Shown here piece after piece: positions 1 through 9,169 of a DNA stretch of 64,000 bases. Source of the stretch: PALSA-1296 sp038322815 (GTDB lineage: Bacteria > Bacteroidota > Ignavibacteria > Palsa-1295); contig JBBQGG010000008.1 in assembly GCA_038322815.1 (NCBI GenBank), positions 1 through 64,000 on the forward strand, in the 5' to 3' direction. A program made the position numbers and the translations under genes. The notes beneath the pieces are model-generated. The model saw nothing but the letters and a program-made list of their open reading frames with translations. It was not told the origin of the DNA and did not search any database. Within the stretch, counting starts at the first letter, position 1; every line of letters starts with the position of its first letter.

Positions 1-1692
1 TTATTGATGCGATCATTACCTCCACCGCACGCAAAAAGATTGTAGTTGGAGGGCCAGGCACTGGGAAAACAAGACTTTTTCAGCAAATTTGTCGAGAGTT
101 GCTGGGTAAAGGGAAAGCAAAGAATCTTACCTTGACTTTCATAAACGAATTGGTGAACGACCTAGAACTCGAACTCAGAGATCTTTCAGAAGTCAGAACC
201 TTTCACAGCTTCGCTTTTTCAAAAGTGCCTGGAAACGCTGTTATGTTTCTTGATTTGACAAAGGTAATTCAGAAGGATTATAAGAAAATTGAAGACAAGG
301 ACGTAAAATTTGAAGAAGCTTTTCATAACCTCACTGGATTAAAAGAAGATCTAGATTTTTACTCAAGGCGTCGCCAATATTATGATTTTTATGGACCTGA
401 TTGTTCAGTTTATGCACTATTAAAACTCTTCGAGAGAGATAGAGATAAAATTCCACGTTACACTCAAATCATGATCGATGAGTTCCAAGACTTTAACAAA
501 TTGGAATGTGCAATAATTGACTTGTTGGCGGAACATAGTCCAATTTTAATCGCGGGCGATGATGACCAAGCACTATACCCATTCAAGCACGCAGATGCGG
601 AAGAAATTCGGAAACGTCATGGTTCTGATGATTATGATTCGTACTTATTACCGTTCTGCTCAAGATGCACAGAAGTTGTCATACGTGCATTTAATGCTGT
701 AGTTGATACTGCAAAACGTGAGGGTTACTTATCTAAGCGTATCGATAAGGGATTTCGATATCTACCTAACTCTGATAAGGACAAAGCGTGTATAAATTAC
801 CCCAAGATAATTGTTAAAACTTCAGCACAATCGAATCAGCTTGCATCGTTAATTGACACTGAAATTAAGAAGTTGATAGATCCTGCTGACAAATCACCTA
901 AGACTATTCTTGTTATCTGTCCACTTAACGACCAGGTCAAGCGTGTGTCGAGAATGCTTAAGGAGCGAGGTTACACGAACATCCAAACCCCAGAGAGTAA
1001 CTCATCTGATCTTTTGGTGCAGGGTTTTAATTTGCTTCTTAAAACGAATGGAAATAAAAGCAATCTTGGTTGGCGCATCGTTTCAGAAGAGATATTGATC
1101 ATGGATGGTAATGAGTCGACGTTTGATGAGATTCTTCGCAAAAATAATGCCGACATTATTTCAAATAGTCCTTCAAAGGCTCAAGCATTTTGGACACTTA
1201 CGGATAAGGAGTTGCGAAATAGAATCAGAAAAGCTGTCGCAATTCTTCGTAAGGTTAGTAAAAAGGAGGAGCTTACCGATGATGAGCGCGATTTGATTTT
1301 TAAATCTGGTGCAGATAAATCCAAATTCAAGTGCATTGAAGGAACTGCGGCGAAGACTTAAGCCACGATTACCGAAGAATCTTCATAAGAACACACCAAT
1401 AAAAGTTACCAATATTCTGAAATCGAAAGGGTTGACGTACGACTACACATTTCTTGTTGATTTTGACGACAAGTACCTCTTCGATAAGGGGAAGAATATT
1501 AATGATGAAAGTATATGTAGGTTCTTAGTAGCCCTTACACGTTGTCGACTCCGTACTCATATCTTTACTAGTCAACATCAGCTTCCGAAGTATGCTCAAT
1601 GGATGCCAAAAGATTGCCTCGAAATAACAGAGGTGTCTCCTAGACGGCCTAAAAATGTTAACTCCAAAGAAAAAAGTAAAATTTTGGAATAA
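1..1692 (+). pseudogene. Partial, frameshifted UvrD/Rep-like superfamily 1 helicase
   Basis: The gene enters from the left edge, so its true start is outside the window. One frame, open from base 3 to the TAA at 1359-1361, encodes a P-loop GGPGTGKT (about 48-71), a Walker B-like IMIDEFQDF (about 468-494) and motif III GDDDQALY (about 555-578). The motif V/VI region (SKGLTYDY, then FLVALTRCR) lies in the +1 frame, which is open from 1294 to 1692. The two frames overlap at 1294-1361, so one extra base (or two missing) there separates the ATPase core from the end of helicase domain 2. UvrD-like helicases of this size occur in repair and in several defence systems, but the rest of the locus is not visible. 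It may be a pseudogene or an assembly error. The helicase class is clear; the biological role is not. Confidence 0.8.
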
Positions 1693-1699
1693 ATAAAAA

Positions 1700-1727
1700 C
1701 AAAACCGCACGTTGCCGTGCGGTTTTG
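1700..1727. terminator. Rho-independent terminator-like hairpin
   Basis: A perfect 12-bp inverted repeat (arms around 1700-1711 and 1716-1727) closes on a 4-base TTGC loop. It has a GC-rich core flanked by A and T runs, so it could work in both directions. It lies 8 bases after the helicase stop codon. Confidence 0.85.
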
Positions 1728-1748
1728 CAATTCTAAACGTGCGGTGAA

Positions 1749-2009
1749 CCGGAAACGCAAATTTCCGGCAGGTCGCTAAAAGAAAACTCCGTGGTTCTGC
1801 ACAAAGTTCAGCCGGATACTGAGAATACCTTTCTCAGTCCTGGAAAGACGGAGTATCCATAGCCCAGGGTGAAACCCTGGGTAAAGATAACAATAAAATT
1901 TTCAAGCCCTGAAAGGGCGATGTACTCCGCCCTTTCAGGGCTTTTGGTATTTGATTATCATATCCCGGCATTTCATGCCAGGCTGTGAGTACACCGTCCC
2001 TATCGGGAC
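1749..2009. repeat. Cluster of six palindromic hairpins (REP-like intergenic region)
   Basis: This gene-free stretch (gap 1693-2011) is almost wholly inverted repeats. Hairpins lie at 1749-1768 (7-bp arms), 1819-1837 (7 bp), 1863-1881 (CCCAGGG arms), 1904-1943 (perfect 16-bp arms, 8-base loop), 1964-1982 (imperfect) and 1996-2009 (GTCCC/GGGAC). In addition ACTCCGT at 1786-1792 can pair with ACGGAGT at 1848-1854 and enclose the second hairpin. The unit types resemble REP/RAYT-associated palindromes. No transposase ORF is present. The last hairpin directly follows pyrG and may terminate it. Confidence 0.65.
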
Positions 2010-2011
2010 TA

Positions 2012-3670
2012 TTACCGCTTCGCTTTCGCTGCTTTTGTTTCGTGATAGATCAAACTTGCTTTGACGAATTCCCTAAAAAGCGGATGCGCTTTTGTTGCAC
2101 GGCTCTTGAGTTCAGGGTGGAATTGTGCTCCGATAAAAAACGGATGTACGCTATGAGGCAATTCGATCATCTCCACTAATTTTCCGTCAGGAGAAACGCC
2201 TCCGAATATCATTCCATTTTTTTCTAATACCGGACGGAAAACATTATTAACTTCGTAGCGATGGCGATGGCGCTCGTTAATAAACTGATCTTTATAAATT
2301 TTATGAGCAAGCGTTCCTTTTTTCAAAATACAGGGATAACTTCCAAGCCGCATCGTGCCGCCTTTTGTTAAGACTTTTTTCTGATCAAGCATCATATCAA
2401 TCACATTCTCTTTCGTCTCTTTGAATTCGGCAGAATTAGCCTGCTTTAAGCCGCAGACATTACGCGCATATTCAATAACAGCACATTGCAAACCAAGACA
2501 AATTCCAAAGAACGGAATATTATTTTTGCGAATGTATTCTATGGCTTTGATCTTTCCTTCAACTCCGCGCGATCCAAAACCGGGCGCAATAAGCACTCCA
2601 TCAATTCCCTTGAAATCTTCGGCAACAGATTTTTTCTTTTCAAGCTCTTCTGCATTGATCCAGACTAATTCAACTTTAGCATCATTCTCCGCACCGGCGT
2701 GAATAAATGCTTCGCTGATGGATTTATATGCATCAGCCAGCTGCACATATTTACCGACGAGTCCGATACGGACATGTTTCTTCGGATGTTTAACATGCTC
2801 GACAAATTTCCGCCACTTCGTCAGGTCTTGCTTCGTAGTTGTTTTAAGACCAAGTTTTTCTAAAACGATCTGGTCAACCTTTTCTTTTGCAAAGGTCAAT
2901 GGGACTTCATAGATCGTGCTTGCATCGCGCGCCTCGACTACGGCACGAGATTCGACATTACAAAATAATCCGATCTTTTCTCTTGCGCTTTTTGATAGCG
3001 GCTCTTCACAGCGGCAGACAAGTACATCAGGTTGAATACCAAGTTCAAGAAGCTGCTTAACTGAATGCTGTGTCGGCTTAGTCTTTAGCTCTCCGGCGCT
3101 CGCTATATAGGGCACAAGCGTCAAATGGATCGCAAGGCAGTGCTGCTTGCCAACCTTCTGCATTAGCTGGCGCATTGCTTCAAGGAAGGGCAGCGATTCA
3201 ATATCTCCCACGGTACCGCCAATTTCTGTGATAACAATATCATAGTCGCCGGTTTCGGAAAGTGCCATCATTCTGCGACGTATTTCATCGGTGATATGCG
3301 GGATAACCTGCACCGTTGCACCCAGATAATCTCCGCGCCGCTCGCGCTGAATTACCTCATTGTAAACCTGCCCCGTAGTAGTATTATTGGCGCGGGACAT
3401 GCTGACATTGAGGTAGCGCTCGTAATGCCCAAGATCAAGATCGGTCTCAGCACCGTCATCGGTCACATAGACTTCTCCATGCTGATACGGCGACATTGTG
3501 CCGGGATCAACATTGATATAGGGATCAAATTTTTGGATCGTTACTCGGAAGCCGCGTGCCTTCAGAAGAAGACCTAATGAGGAGGAGACGATACCTTTAC
3601 CGAGCGAGCTTACGACGCCGCCGGTAATAAAAATAAATTTTGTTTGCTTCCCGTACTGTTTTTTTACCAC
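2012..3670 (-). CDS. pyrG: CTP synthase
   Basis: Makes CTP from UTP, ATP and glutamine in the cytosol, the last step of pyrimidine nucleotide synthesis. The 552 residues match the usual family length. The N-terminal amidoligase domain (about 1-270) starts with the P-loop-like FITGGVVSSLGKG. The C-terminal class I glutamine amidotransferase domain (about 300-545) has the nucleophile Cys near residue 391 in FFGICLGLQ and the His/Glu pair in GAQFHPE. It is transcribed alone, with a -7-type box about 33 bases upstream and a hairpin array after the stop. Nothing is missing. Confidence 0.98.
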   Translation of the reverse strand: MVKKQYGKQTKFIFITGGVVSSLGKGIVSSSLGLLLKARGFRVTIQKFDPYINVDPGTMSPYQHGEVYVTDDGAETDLDLGHYERYLNVSMSRANNTTTGQVYNEVIQRERRGDYLGATVQVIPHITDEIRRRMMALSETGDYDIVITEIGGTVGDIESLPFLEAMRQLMQKVGKQHCLAIHLTLVPYIASAGELKTKPTQHSVKQLLELGIQPDVLVCRCEEPLSKSAREKIGLFCNVESRAVVEARDASTIYEVPLTFAKEKVDQIVLEKLGLKTTTKQDLTKWRKFVEHVKHPKKHVRIGLVGKYVQLADAYKSISEAFIHAGAENDAKVELVWINAEELEKKKSVAEDFKGIDGVLIAPGFGSRGVEGKIKAIEYIRKNNIPFFGICLGLQCAVIEYARNVCGLKQANSAEFKETKENVIDMMLDQKKVLTKGGTMRLGSYPCILKKGTLAHKIYKDQFINERHRHRYEVNNVFRPVLEKNGMIFGGVSPDGKLVEMIELPHSVHPFFIGAQFHPELKSRATKAHPLFREFVKASLIYHETKAAKAKR

Positions 3671-3703
3671 GATTTTTGTTTATCCGCTATGAAAGTACGG
3701 ACT

Positions 3704-3711
3704 CAAAAATA
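3704..3711 (-). promoter_or_regulatory. Bacteroidota-type -7 promoter box for pyrG
   Basis: Read on the minus strand this is TATTTTTG, a full match to TAnnTTTG, about 33 bases upstream of the pyrG start. No clear -33 TTTG was found at the usual spacing. The rest of 3671-3885 shows no gene. Confidence 0.45.
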
Positions 3712-3885
3712 CGGAAGTTTTCTTCATGTTCACTGAAATAGAGAAAATAATGGCAAGAGAGCTAAGATTTTGCGCAGAAATATCAGCAATCCGAATCACT
3801 GCGATTTATGTATATATTTTGTATCTAATCAGAAGTTTTTTCGAGACCTTCTCCTCTTTTTGGCTGTTTACTTACTATTTTATTT

Positions 3886-4680
3886 ATGAGAACCCACACT
3901 CTATTTTTTCGCACAATATCCTGTATATTGATAGCATTCTTGCTATCACTTAATATCCATTCCGCAGCAGCACAGGGCGGACCGCCGATGCTTACCGATG
4001 ATTCAGATACTCCCGGTGATGGAAAATGGGAAAATAATTTCGGATTCATTTTTGAAGGAAGCAAGAATGATTATAGGAAAATTTTTCCTGCGATCGATAT
4101 CAATCATGGAATTGGTGAACACATTCAAGTAAAAGCAGAATTGAATTGGGTGGCTGAAAAAGGTGAGAATCTGGCAAATAAGTTTGACAATATTACTTTG
4201 GGGTTTAAGTATAGTTTTTTTGATGAAGAGGAAACAGGCTTCTCGTTATCTCTTTATCCACAGCCAATTATTTCTTTTAATTCTGAGGACGGAAACAAAT
4301 CTGCTGTTTTAGGAATAACACTCCCTGCGGCCATAAGCAAAGAGATTGGCGGATTTGGCGTAAATTTTCAGGCAGGTTATCAAGTTCTCGGAAAAAAATC
4401 TGAACTATTTTTTGGTTTATGTATTGAACGTGAAATAGGTAAGTCTTTTACATTGCTTGGAGAGTTACATAGCTCATTCGGCAGAACAAAAGACCTGATA
4501 ACTACCGGAGATGAAGAAACATTTTTTAGGGCAGGTACTTTTTTAAATATAGGAACGCACATCAAATTATCTGAGGACTACATCATCCTTGCAGCCATAG
4601 GTAAGGATCTGGAATCGCCTCCTCTTTCATCTGACGATGCTAATTTTTACGGATACATTGGTCTTCAACTGAAGATGTGA
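3886..4680 (+). CDS. Putative outer-membrane beta-barrel protein (MetA-pathway/transporter-like)
   Basis: This 264-residue exported protein has a clear signal peptide (residues about 1-29, ending SAAAQ). It then has the sequence GGPPMLTDDSDTPGDGKWE, which resembles the start of the family annotated as putative MetA-pathway of phenol degradation outer membrane proteins. The rest alternates short beta-type segments rich in aromatic and glycine residues and ends in a hydrophobic/charged alternation (IGLQLKM), as barrels often do. It lies 27 bases upstream of chrA on the same strand and is probably co-transcribed, so a role in the outer-membrane part of efflux is possible. That is inference. Family assignment is from memory of the N-terminal motif only. 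Confidence 0.65.
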   Translation: MRTHTLFFRTISCILIAFLLSLNIHSAAAQGGPPMLTDDSDTPGDGKWENNFGFIFEGSKNDYRKIFPAIDINHGIGEHIQVKAELNWVAEKGENLANKFDNITLGFKYSFFDEEETGFSLSLYPQPIISFNSEDGNKSAVLGITLPAAISKEIGGFGVNFQAGYQVLGKKSELFFGLCIEREIGKSFTLLGELHSSFGRTKDLITTGDEETFFRAGTFLNIGTHIKLSEDYIILAAIGKDLESPPLSSDDANFYGYIGLQLKM

Positions 4681-4707
4681 TTAACTGTGCTCCGGTGTTG
4701 TTAGCAG

Positions 4708-5898
4708 ATGAGATATTTTCCATCTGCAAATATAAAAGTGACATCAGAATTTTCCCCTGCTCAAAAAGAAGCGTATTCTCTTCGTGGGTTAGTCCTTTAT
4801 TTTCTAAAGCTCGGCACAATCGGTTTTGGAGGACCTGTGCCGCTTGCCGGTTATATGGAGCGCGATCTTGTTGAAAGACGCGGATGGGTCACAAAAGAAG
4901 AATATATTAGAGGTCTTGCATTCAGTAAATTAGCTCCGGGACCATTCGCCACACAACTTGCCCTATATATCGGTTTTATTCGAAGTAAGATATTAGGGGC
5001 AACTCTGGTCGGAATTTTCTTTATTCTTCCCTCTTTCCTCATTGTTATCGGACTTGCTGTGGTTTATAAGGAATACGGGGAAATGCCGTGGATGTCTGCT
5101 GCTTTCTACGGTATCAGTGCCGCTGTACTCGGTATTATGGCACATTCTGCATATAAGCTGAGTCGCACGGCATTAGGATCAAATATATTACTTTGGGTCA
5201 TTTTTGCGGCTTCAGCTATCACAACAGCGGTTTTAAGAGGAGAACCTCTTTGGCTTTTACTTGTTGCGGGTGGCATAAATCTATTATTTTTTTCAGGAAT
5301 TGCACAATTCTCCAGAAAACAGCTTCCTCTTTGGATCCCGCTCTATATTCTTGACGCAATTCCTGTTATTGCAAATTCGCGTTCGTTTCTCGACCTTTTT
5401 CTGTACTTCTTACAAGCAGGGTCGGTGGTTTTTGGAAGCGGACTTGCGATAGTACCCTTTCTTTATGGAGGTGTCGTTCAACAAAATCATTGGTTAACCG
5501 ATAAGCAGTTCGTTGACGCTGTGGCAGTAGCAATGATCACGCCTGGCCCTGTTGTGATAACGGTTGCATTCATCGGTTATCTCGTCTCAGCACTACCTGG
5601 AGCCATTGCTGCAGCGCTTGGAGTGTTTCTGCCTGTTTATCTATTTGTGATCATTCTAACACCCTTCTATGAGCGAATAGCTAAACGTCCGGGTATCAAT
5701 GCCTTCATAATGGGAGTTACTGCAGCAACAACGGGAGCGATTCTCGGATCACTTTTTAATCTGGGAATACAAACACTTACTGATTTACCTTCTTTGGTAA
5801 TTGCAGGTGCCACAGTGCTTCTCCTGTTTAGGTTCAAGATACCTGAAGCAATTATTGTTTTGGTAGCTGCTGGAATAGGATTACTTATTAAATACTAA
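4708..5898 (+). CDS. chrA: Chromate transporter, long-chain (two CHR domains)
   Basis: Inner-membrane exporter of the CHR superfamily, which moves chromate out of the cell. At 396 residues it is the bidomain type. The first half has LKLGTIGFGGPVPLAGYMER and KLAPGPFATQLALYIG; the second half repeats the pattern with FLQAGSVVFGSGLAIVPFLYGG and MITPGPVVITVAFIGY. About ten hydrophobic segments are visible. The start at 4708 is chosen because about 30 polar residues then precede the first domain, as is usual. The ribosome site is weak, which suggests coupling to the gene ending at 4680. True substrate in this organism is unproven; sulphate-like anions are possible. Confidence 0.92.
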   Translation: MRYFPSANIKVTSEFSPAQKEAYSLRGLVLYFLKLGTIGFGGPVPLAGYMERDLVERRGWVTKEEYIRGLAFSKLAPGPFATQLALYIGFIRSKILGATLVGIFFILPSFLIVIGLAVVYKEYGEMPWMSAAFYGISAAVLGIMAHSAYKLSRTALGSNILLWVIFAASAITTAVLRGEPLWLLLVAGGINLLFFSGIAQFSRKQLPLWIPLYILDAIPVIANSRSFLDLFLYFLQAGSVVFGSGLAIVPFLYGGVVQQNHWLTDKQFVDAVAVAMITPGPVVITVAFIGYLVSALPGAIAAALGVFLPVYLFVIILTPFYERIAKRPGINAFIMGVTAATTGAILGSLFNLGIQTLTDLPSLVIAGATVLLLFRFKIPEAIIVLVAAGIGLLIKY

Positions 5899-5905
5899 AA
5901 GATTT

Positions 5906-7249
5906 TCATCGTGACTCCAGCAACTTCTTATTCACATCTCTGGTATCCCCTACAACCACCCAATTGAAATTCCTGTAATATTTATTTGCAATACGCTGAA
6001 TATCTTCACCTTTAATCATTGATAACTTATCAAAAGATATAAAGGCGTTACGCCAGGATCCTGTTAAAAGCTGTGCCTGACCTAATGCACCTGCTTGCTC
6101 TGCCGTCGTTTCCTGCTTGAGGAAATTACTCGTTGCCCATTTTGCTACATTGCCTTTAATAGCAGATTCAAGCAAAGTATTTTGCTGGAAGAAATCTACA
6201 TCTTTATAGATTAATTTGATAGCGCTATCGACATACGGAGTCTGGAAGGATATCATTTCAACTGAAGAGCGTCCATCGAGATCATCATTGTTCGGAGCAT
6301 AAGCGAGATTCGTTTGTACACGCAGATGTTGAAAAAGAAATCCGCCGAAAAAATTACGAACGCGGATATACGGATAATAATCCGGATCACCTTTGCTTGG
6401 AATTCTATGATAACCGACAACATATTTTGTAGGCAGCCTTCTATCGAACGGGGGAAAATAAGCACCAGGCGAATTGGATTTTGCAGGAATCGGTATTTCT
6501 GGCTGAGCGAAAATACCTTGGGGCAATGTGGTCAGACCACTATTTCTCATTTTCTTTTCTAACTCAGAACGAGTTATATTTCCGACAACAACTAAGAGCA
6601 TTCGAGATTTTACCATAATTGACTTGTAGTGGGCAAGTATATTCTGAGGAGTCTGTGCTTCAAGAGTCTCTTTCGTTGGTCTTCTTCCATAAGGATGTCC
6701 TAAAAAATAGATCGAATCGAGGATGATTCTGGAGAGTGCATCCGGATTATTTCGTCCGCCCTGAAAATTTACAAGTGCATTGTGTTTTAAATTCTGAAAC
6801 TCGACCTGATCAACAACAGGATGCACAATGATTTCTGAAAAAAACTTCCATGTTGTATCAAAGCTTTCCCTCGTGGAACGCATGGTAAGCACTGAATAGT
6901 CACGTCCGTCACTTCCGATAATAACTGATCCCATACGCAATTGCACCCGACGAAACCTTTGCTTCGACGTAAACTCCGTACCACTTTCAGGGATGAGATT
7001 CATTGCAAAATACTCCGTTGCTGCCGGTTCATTTGGAGGCATGATACTTGTGCCGCCTTTTATAAAAAGAACAGCCGTCACCACAGGAGTCTCTTTACTT
7101 TCACGAAGAAGAACGTCAATGCCGTCGACGGTAAACTCCTGTACATCTGTGATCGAAGCGTCGTCATTTGAGGGATGAGCGAAAGCTTGCTTGTGTCCAA
7201 CAAGAAGAAGAGTAAGGAGTAGAGAAAATCCAGCAAAATTTATTTTCAT
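5906..7249 (-). CDS. M16 family zinc-peptidase homologue, non-catalytic subunit
   Basis: Insulinase/M16-fold protein with a signal peptide, so probably periplasmic or envelope-located. The open frame begins at 7270, but the Met at 7249 directly precedes the signal peptide (MKINFAGFSLLLTLLLVG) and is the likelier start. The position where active members carry HxxEH reads EYFAMNL here, so the zinc site is lost. The fold remains recognisable, for example GHPYGRRPTKETLE and VVVGNITRSELEKKM. The longer frame overlaps the upstream catalytic partner by 4 bases. Such pairs usually form a heterodimer in which the inactive chain helps substrate binding, as in the mitochondrial processing peptidase; that is inference here. 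Confidence 0.88.
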   Translation of the reverse strand: MKINFAGFSLLLTLLLVGHKQAFAHPSNDDASITDVQEFTVDGIDVLLRESKETPVVTAVLFIKGGTSIMPPNEPAATEYFAMNLIPESGTEFTSKQRFRRVQLRMGSVIIGSDGRDYSVLTMRSTRESFDTTWKFFSEIIVHPVVDQVEFQNLKHNALVNFQGGRNNPDALSRIILDSIYFLGHPYGRRPTKETLEAQTPQNILAHYKSIMVKSRMLLVVVGNITRSELEKKMRNSGLTTLPQGIFAQPEIPIPAKSNSPGAYFPPFDRRLPTKYVVGYHRIPSKGDPDYYPYIRVRNFFGGFLFQHLRVQTNLAYAPNNDDLDGRSSVEMISFQTPYVDSAIKLIYKDVDFFQQNTLLESAIKGNVAKWATSNFLKQETTAEQAGALGQAQLLTGSWRNAFISFDKLSMIKGEDIQRIANKYYRNFNWVVVGDTRDVNKKLLESR

Positions 7250-7266
7250 AAGTCCGGAATAAAAGG

Positions 7267-8634
7267 TCATTTTGGGTTGAAGGCACTATGGCTTAACTTC
7301 GAGGGCTCAAGCTTCAGGCGGGATGCAGAATTCTGGTCTATGGCAAGCCCCAGGATATACGGTTTGTTTGTTAGATACTTATCAATATAAGCTTTAATAT
7401 CTTTCCTATTCATTTTTGCAAGATTATCCAGATAGTCTTCATAGTAATCAAGCCCTGTTGACGCCCACCAGAATGCTATATTTTTAGAAAATTCAGAAAG
7501 ATTTTCGCTGTCAAAGAGAATGCGGCTGCGAAGTATAGCTTTCGAAGTTTCTAATTCTTCATCGGTAAAATAATGTGGATCCGTGAATTTATCAAATTGC
7601 TGCCAAAAAATACGCATCGCATCAACTAAACGGTCTGGGGTAGCAACAATATCTCCCTGAATAGGACCGGCAAGTCGCTGAGTATAGTACCAGAAATTAG
7701 ATCCCGTTGCGATGCCCGATTCCATCAATGATTTCGTAAACTCATGTTCTGCTTGTCGAATAATCTCACTGAAAACGTCCGCTGCGTATGTGGCTTTGTC
7801 ATCTATTCCTATCGAAGGCCCATGCCAGCGAACTTCAACTGCAGCTGTGGGCTGATCAACAAAATCTACTACATAACCTACCTTTTCAATAGGTGGTATG
7901 ACCGGAGCAGGATCCTTCTTGAAAGGATCGGGACCTTCCTTCCAATCGGAAAAATATTTTGGAACAAGTTTTTTTATTTCGCTGGTATTGACATCGCCGG
8001 CAATAATAAGTAATGAGTTGTTCGGAATATAATATTTTTTCTGAATCATGAGCATTTTCTCGCGCGTTGCTGCATTGATTGCCGGACGAACTCCGAGCGG
8101 TTCCTTCCTATTCCAAAGATTATCCCATAATTTTTGGGACATCGCCCGGGTAAAATTAAAGTATGGATTTGCTTCGTTCCGATCGAATTCTCCGTTAACA
8201 ACGGTGATCTGATTCTCAAGTTCGGATTGTTTAAAAAGAGGCGAAGTTATAGCAACTCCCATAAAATCCAATCCCTTTTCTAAATTCTGTTTTGGAAGAG
8301 TAAAATAATATTGGACATTCTCCTCATGAGTTTCCCCATTATAAACGATCCCAAGCCTGTCTACACGATCCAAAAAGTCATCCTCGCTTGTATCACGCTT
8401 ATTAGCAGTAAAGAACATATGTTCATAAAGATGGGAAAGTCCATTTATCTCCGGCGTCTCAGTGAACGATCCATTCTTAACCGCTACCTCTATCGTTACG
8501 ATAGGCGTCAGGTGATTCTCGCAGACGAGCACTTCCAGACCGTTATCAAGTTTGAACCGCGTCCAGGGAGGAAGTTGGGCAAGAGAAGTAGAGTAAATAG
8601 CTACGAGAAAAACAAAAACCGACAATCTTTTCAT
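7267..8634 (-). CDS. M16 family zinc peptidase, catalytic subunit
   Basis: Secreted or periplasmic metallopeptidase of the insulinase/PqqL type. The inverted zinc motif HLYEH is at about residues 68-72 counted from the Met at 8634. The downstream glutamate region is ENQITVVNGEFDRNEANP. The open frame reaches 8670, but the Met at 8634 starts a typical signal peptide (MKRLSVFVFLVAIYSTSLAQ), so that start is preferred. It is the first gene of a two-gene unit with the inactive M16 homologue downstream. Substrate is unknown; peptide or signal-peptide breakdown in the envelope is plausible. Confidence 0.93.
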   Translation of the reverse strand: MKRLSVFVFLVAIYSTSLAQLPPWTRFKLDNGLEVLVCENHLTPIVTIEVAVKNGSFTETPEINGLSHLYEHMFFTANKRDTSEDDFLDRVDRLGIVYNGETHEENVQYYFTLPKQNLEKGLDFMGVAITSPLFKQSELENQITVVNGEFDRNEANPYFNFTRAMSQKLWDNLWNRKEPLGVRPAINAATREKMLMIQKKYYIPNNSLLIIAGDVNTSEIKKLVPKYFSDWKEGPDPFKKDPAPVIPPIEKVGYVVDFVDQPTAAVEVRWHGPSIGIDDKATYAADVFSEIIRQAEHEFTKSLMESGIATGSNFWYYTQRLAGPIQGDIVATPDRLVDAMRIFWQQFDKFTDPHYFTDEELETSKAILRSRILFDSENLSEFSKNIAFWWASTGLDYYEDYLDNLAKMNRKDIKAYIDKYLTNKPYILGLAIDQNSASRLKLEPSKLSHSAFNPK

Positions 8635-8689
8635 ATTCAAATATACTGCCTCATTCGAGGATTGTTTCATTGATAAAATATCATCATCT

Positions 8690-9169
8690 TTAACGGTACA
8701 TTTCCAAAGACAAATCCCATCGCTGCTCGATCAAAAGCTGTCCCCATAACAATTTTTCAGGCTTTTGCTCAGTAAGTTGGAAACCCAAACGTTCATAAAC
8801 TATACGGGCAGCAACAAGTTTGTTTACAGTCCAAAGGAAGATATTTGCGTATTTTTTTATCTTGCAATAATCTAAAAACTCCTGCATTAAGGCTTTTCCT
8901 ACTCCTCTACCTCTTACTTCGGGTTCAATGAGAAGCCACCTAAGTTGTGCAGTTTGCTTGTTAGTTTCAACCATACCGATACATCCTAAGAATTTTCCAT
9001 CTCGATCAGCGATCCAAAGATGCTCGAACTTTTCCGCAAGGGTCTCTGCTACGTAATCTCCGAATGATTCATCAAAACTATATTCATTTTCGTAAACAAT
9101 TCGATGTCGTGCAATGATTGTTGTAATATCTTCGGCAGAAATCGTATCTCGGATGACTATTTGCTGCAC
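8690..9169 (-). CDS. GNAT family N-acetyltransferase
   Basis: A 159-residue single-domain acetyltransferase that transfers an acetyl group from acetyl-CoA to an unknown amine. The CoA-binding motif A is seen as LLIEPEVRGRGVGKALMQEF (about 81-100), and the C-terminal VYERLGFQLTEQKPE is typical of motif B. The start is GTG, and it overlaps the stop codon of the upstream peptidase gene by one base (TAGTG). The two genes are therefore translationally coupled. The substrate cannot be told from sequence. Confidence 0.9.
   Translation of the reverse strand: MQQIVIRDTISAEDITTIIARHRIVYENEYSFDESFGDYVAETLAEKFEHLWIADRDGKFLGCIGMVETNKQTAQLRWLLIEPEVRGRGVGKALMQEFLDYCKIKKYANIFLWTVNKLVAARIVYERLGFQLTEQKPEKLLWGQLLIEQRWDLSLEMYR

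Noticed and set aside
2421..3577. Several plus-strand ORFs opposite pyrG
   Set aside because: They lie entirely within the conserved pyrG coding sequence, have no ribosome sites and encode no recognisable protein.
4677..4874. 65-residue ORF overlapping the chrA start
   Set aside because: It runs in another frame across the well-supported chrA N-terminus, and its product is Cys/Arg-rich without any family resemblance.
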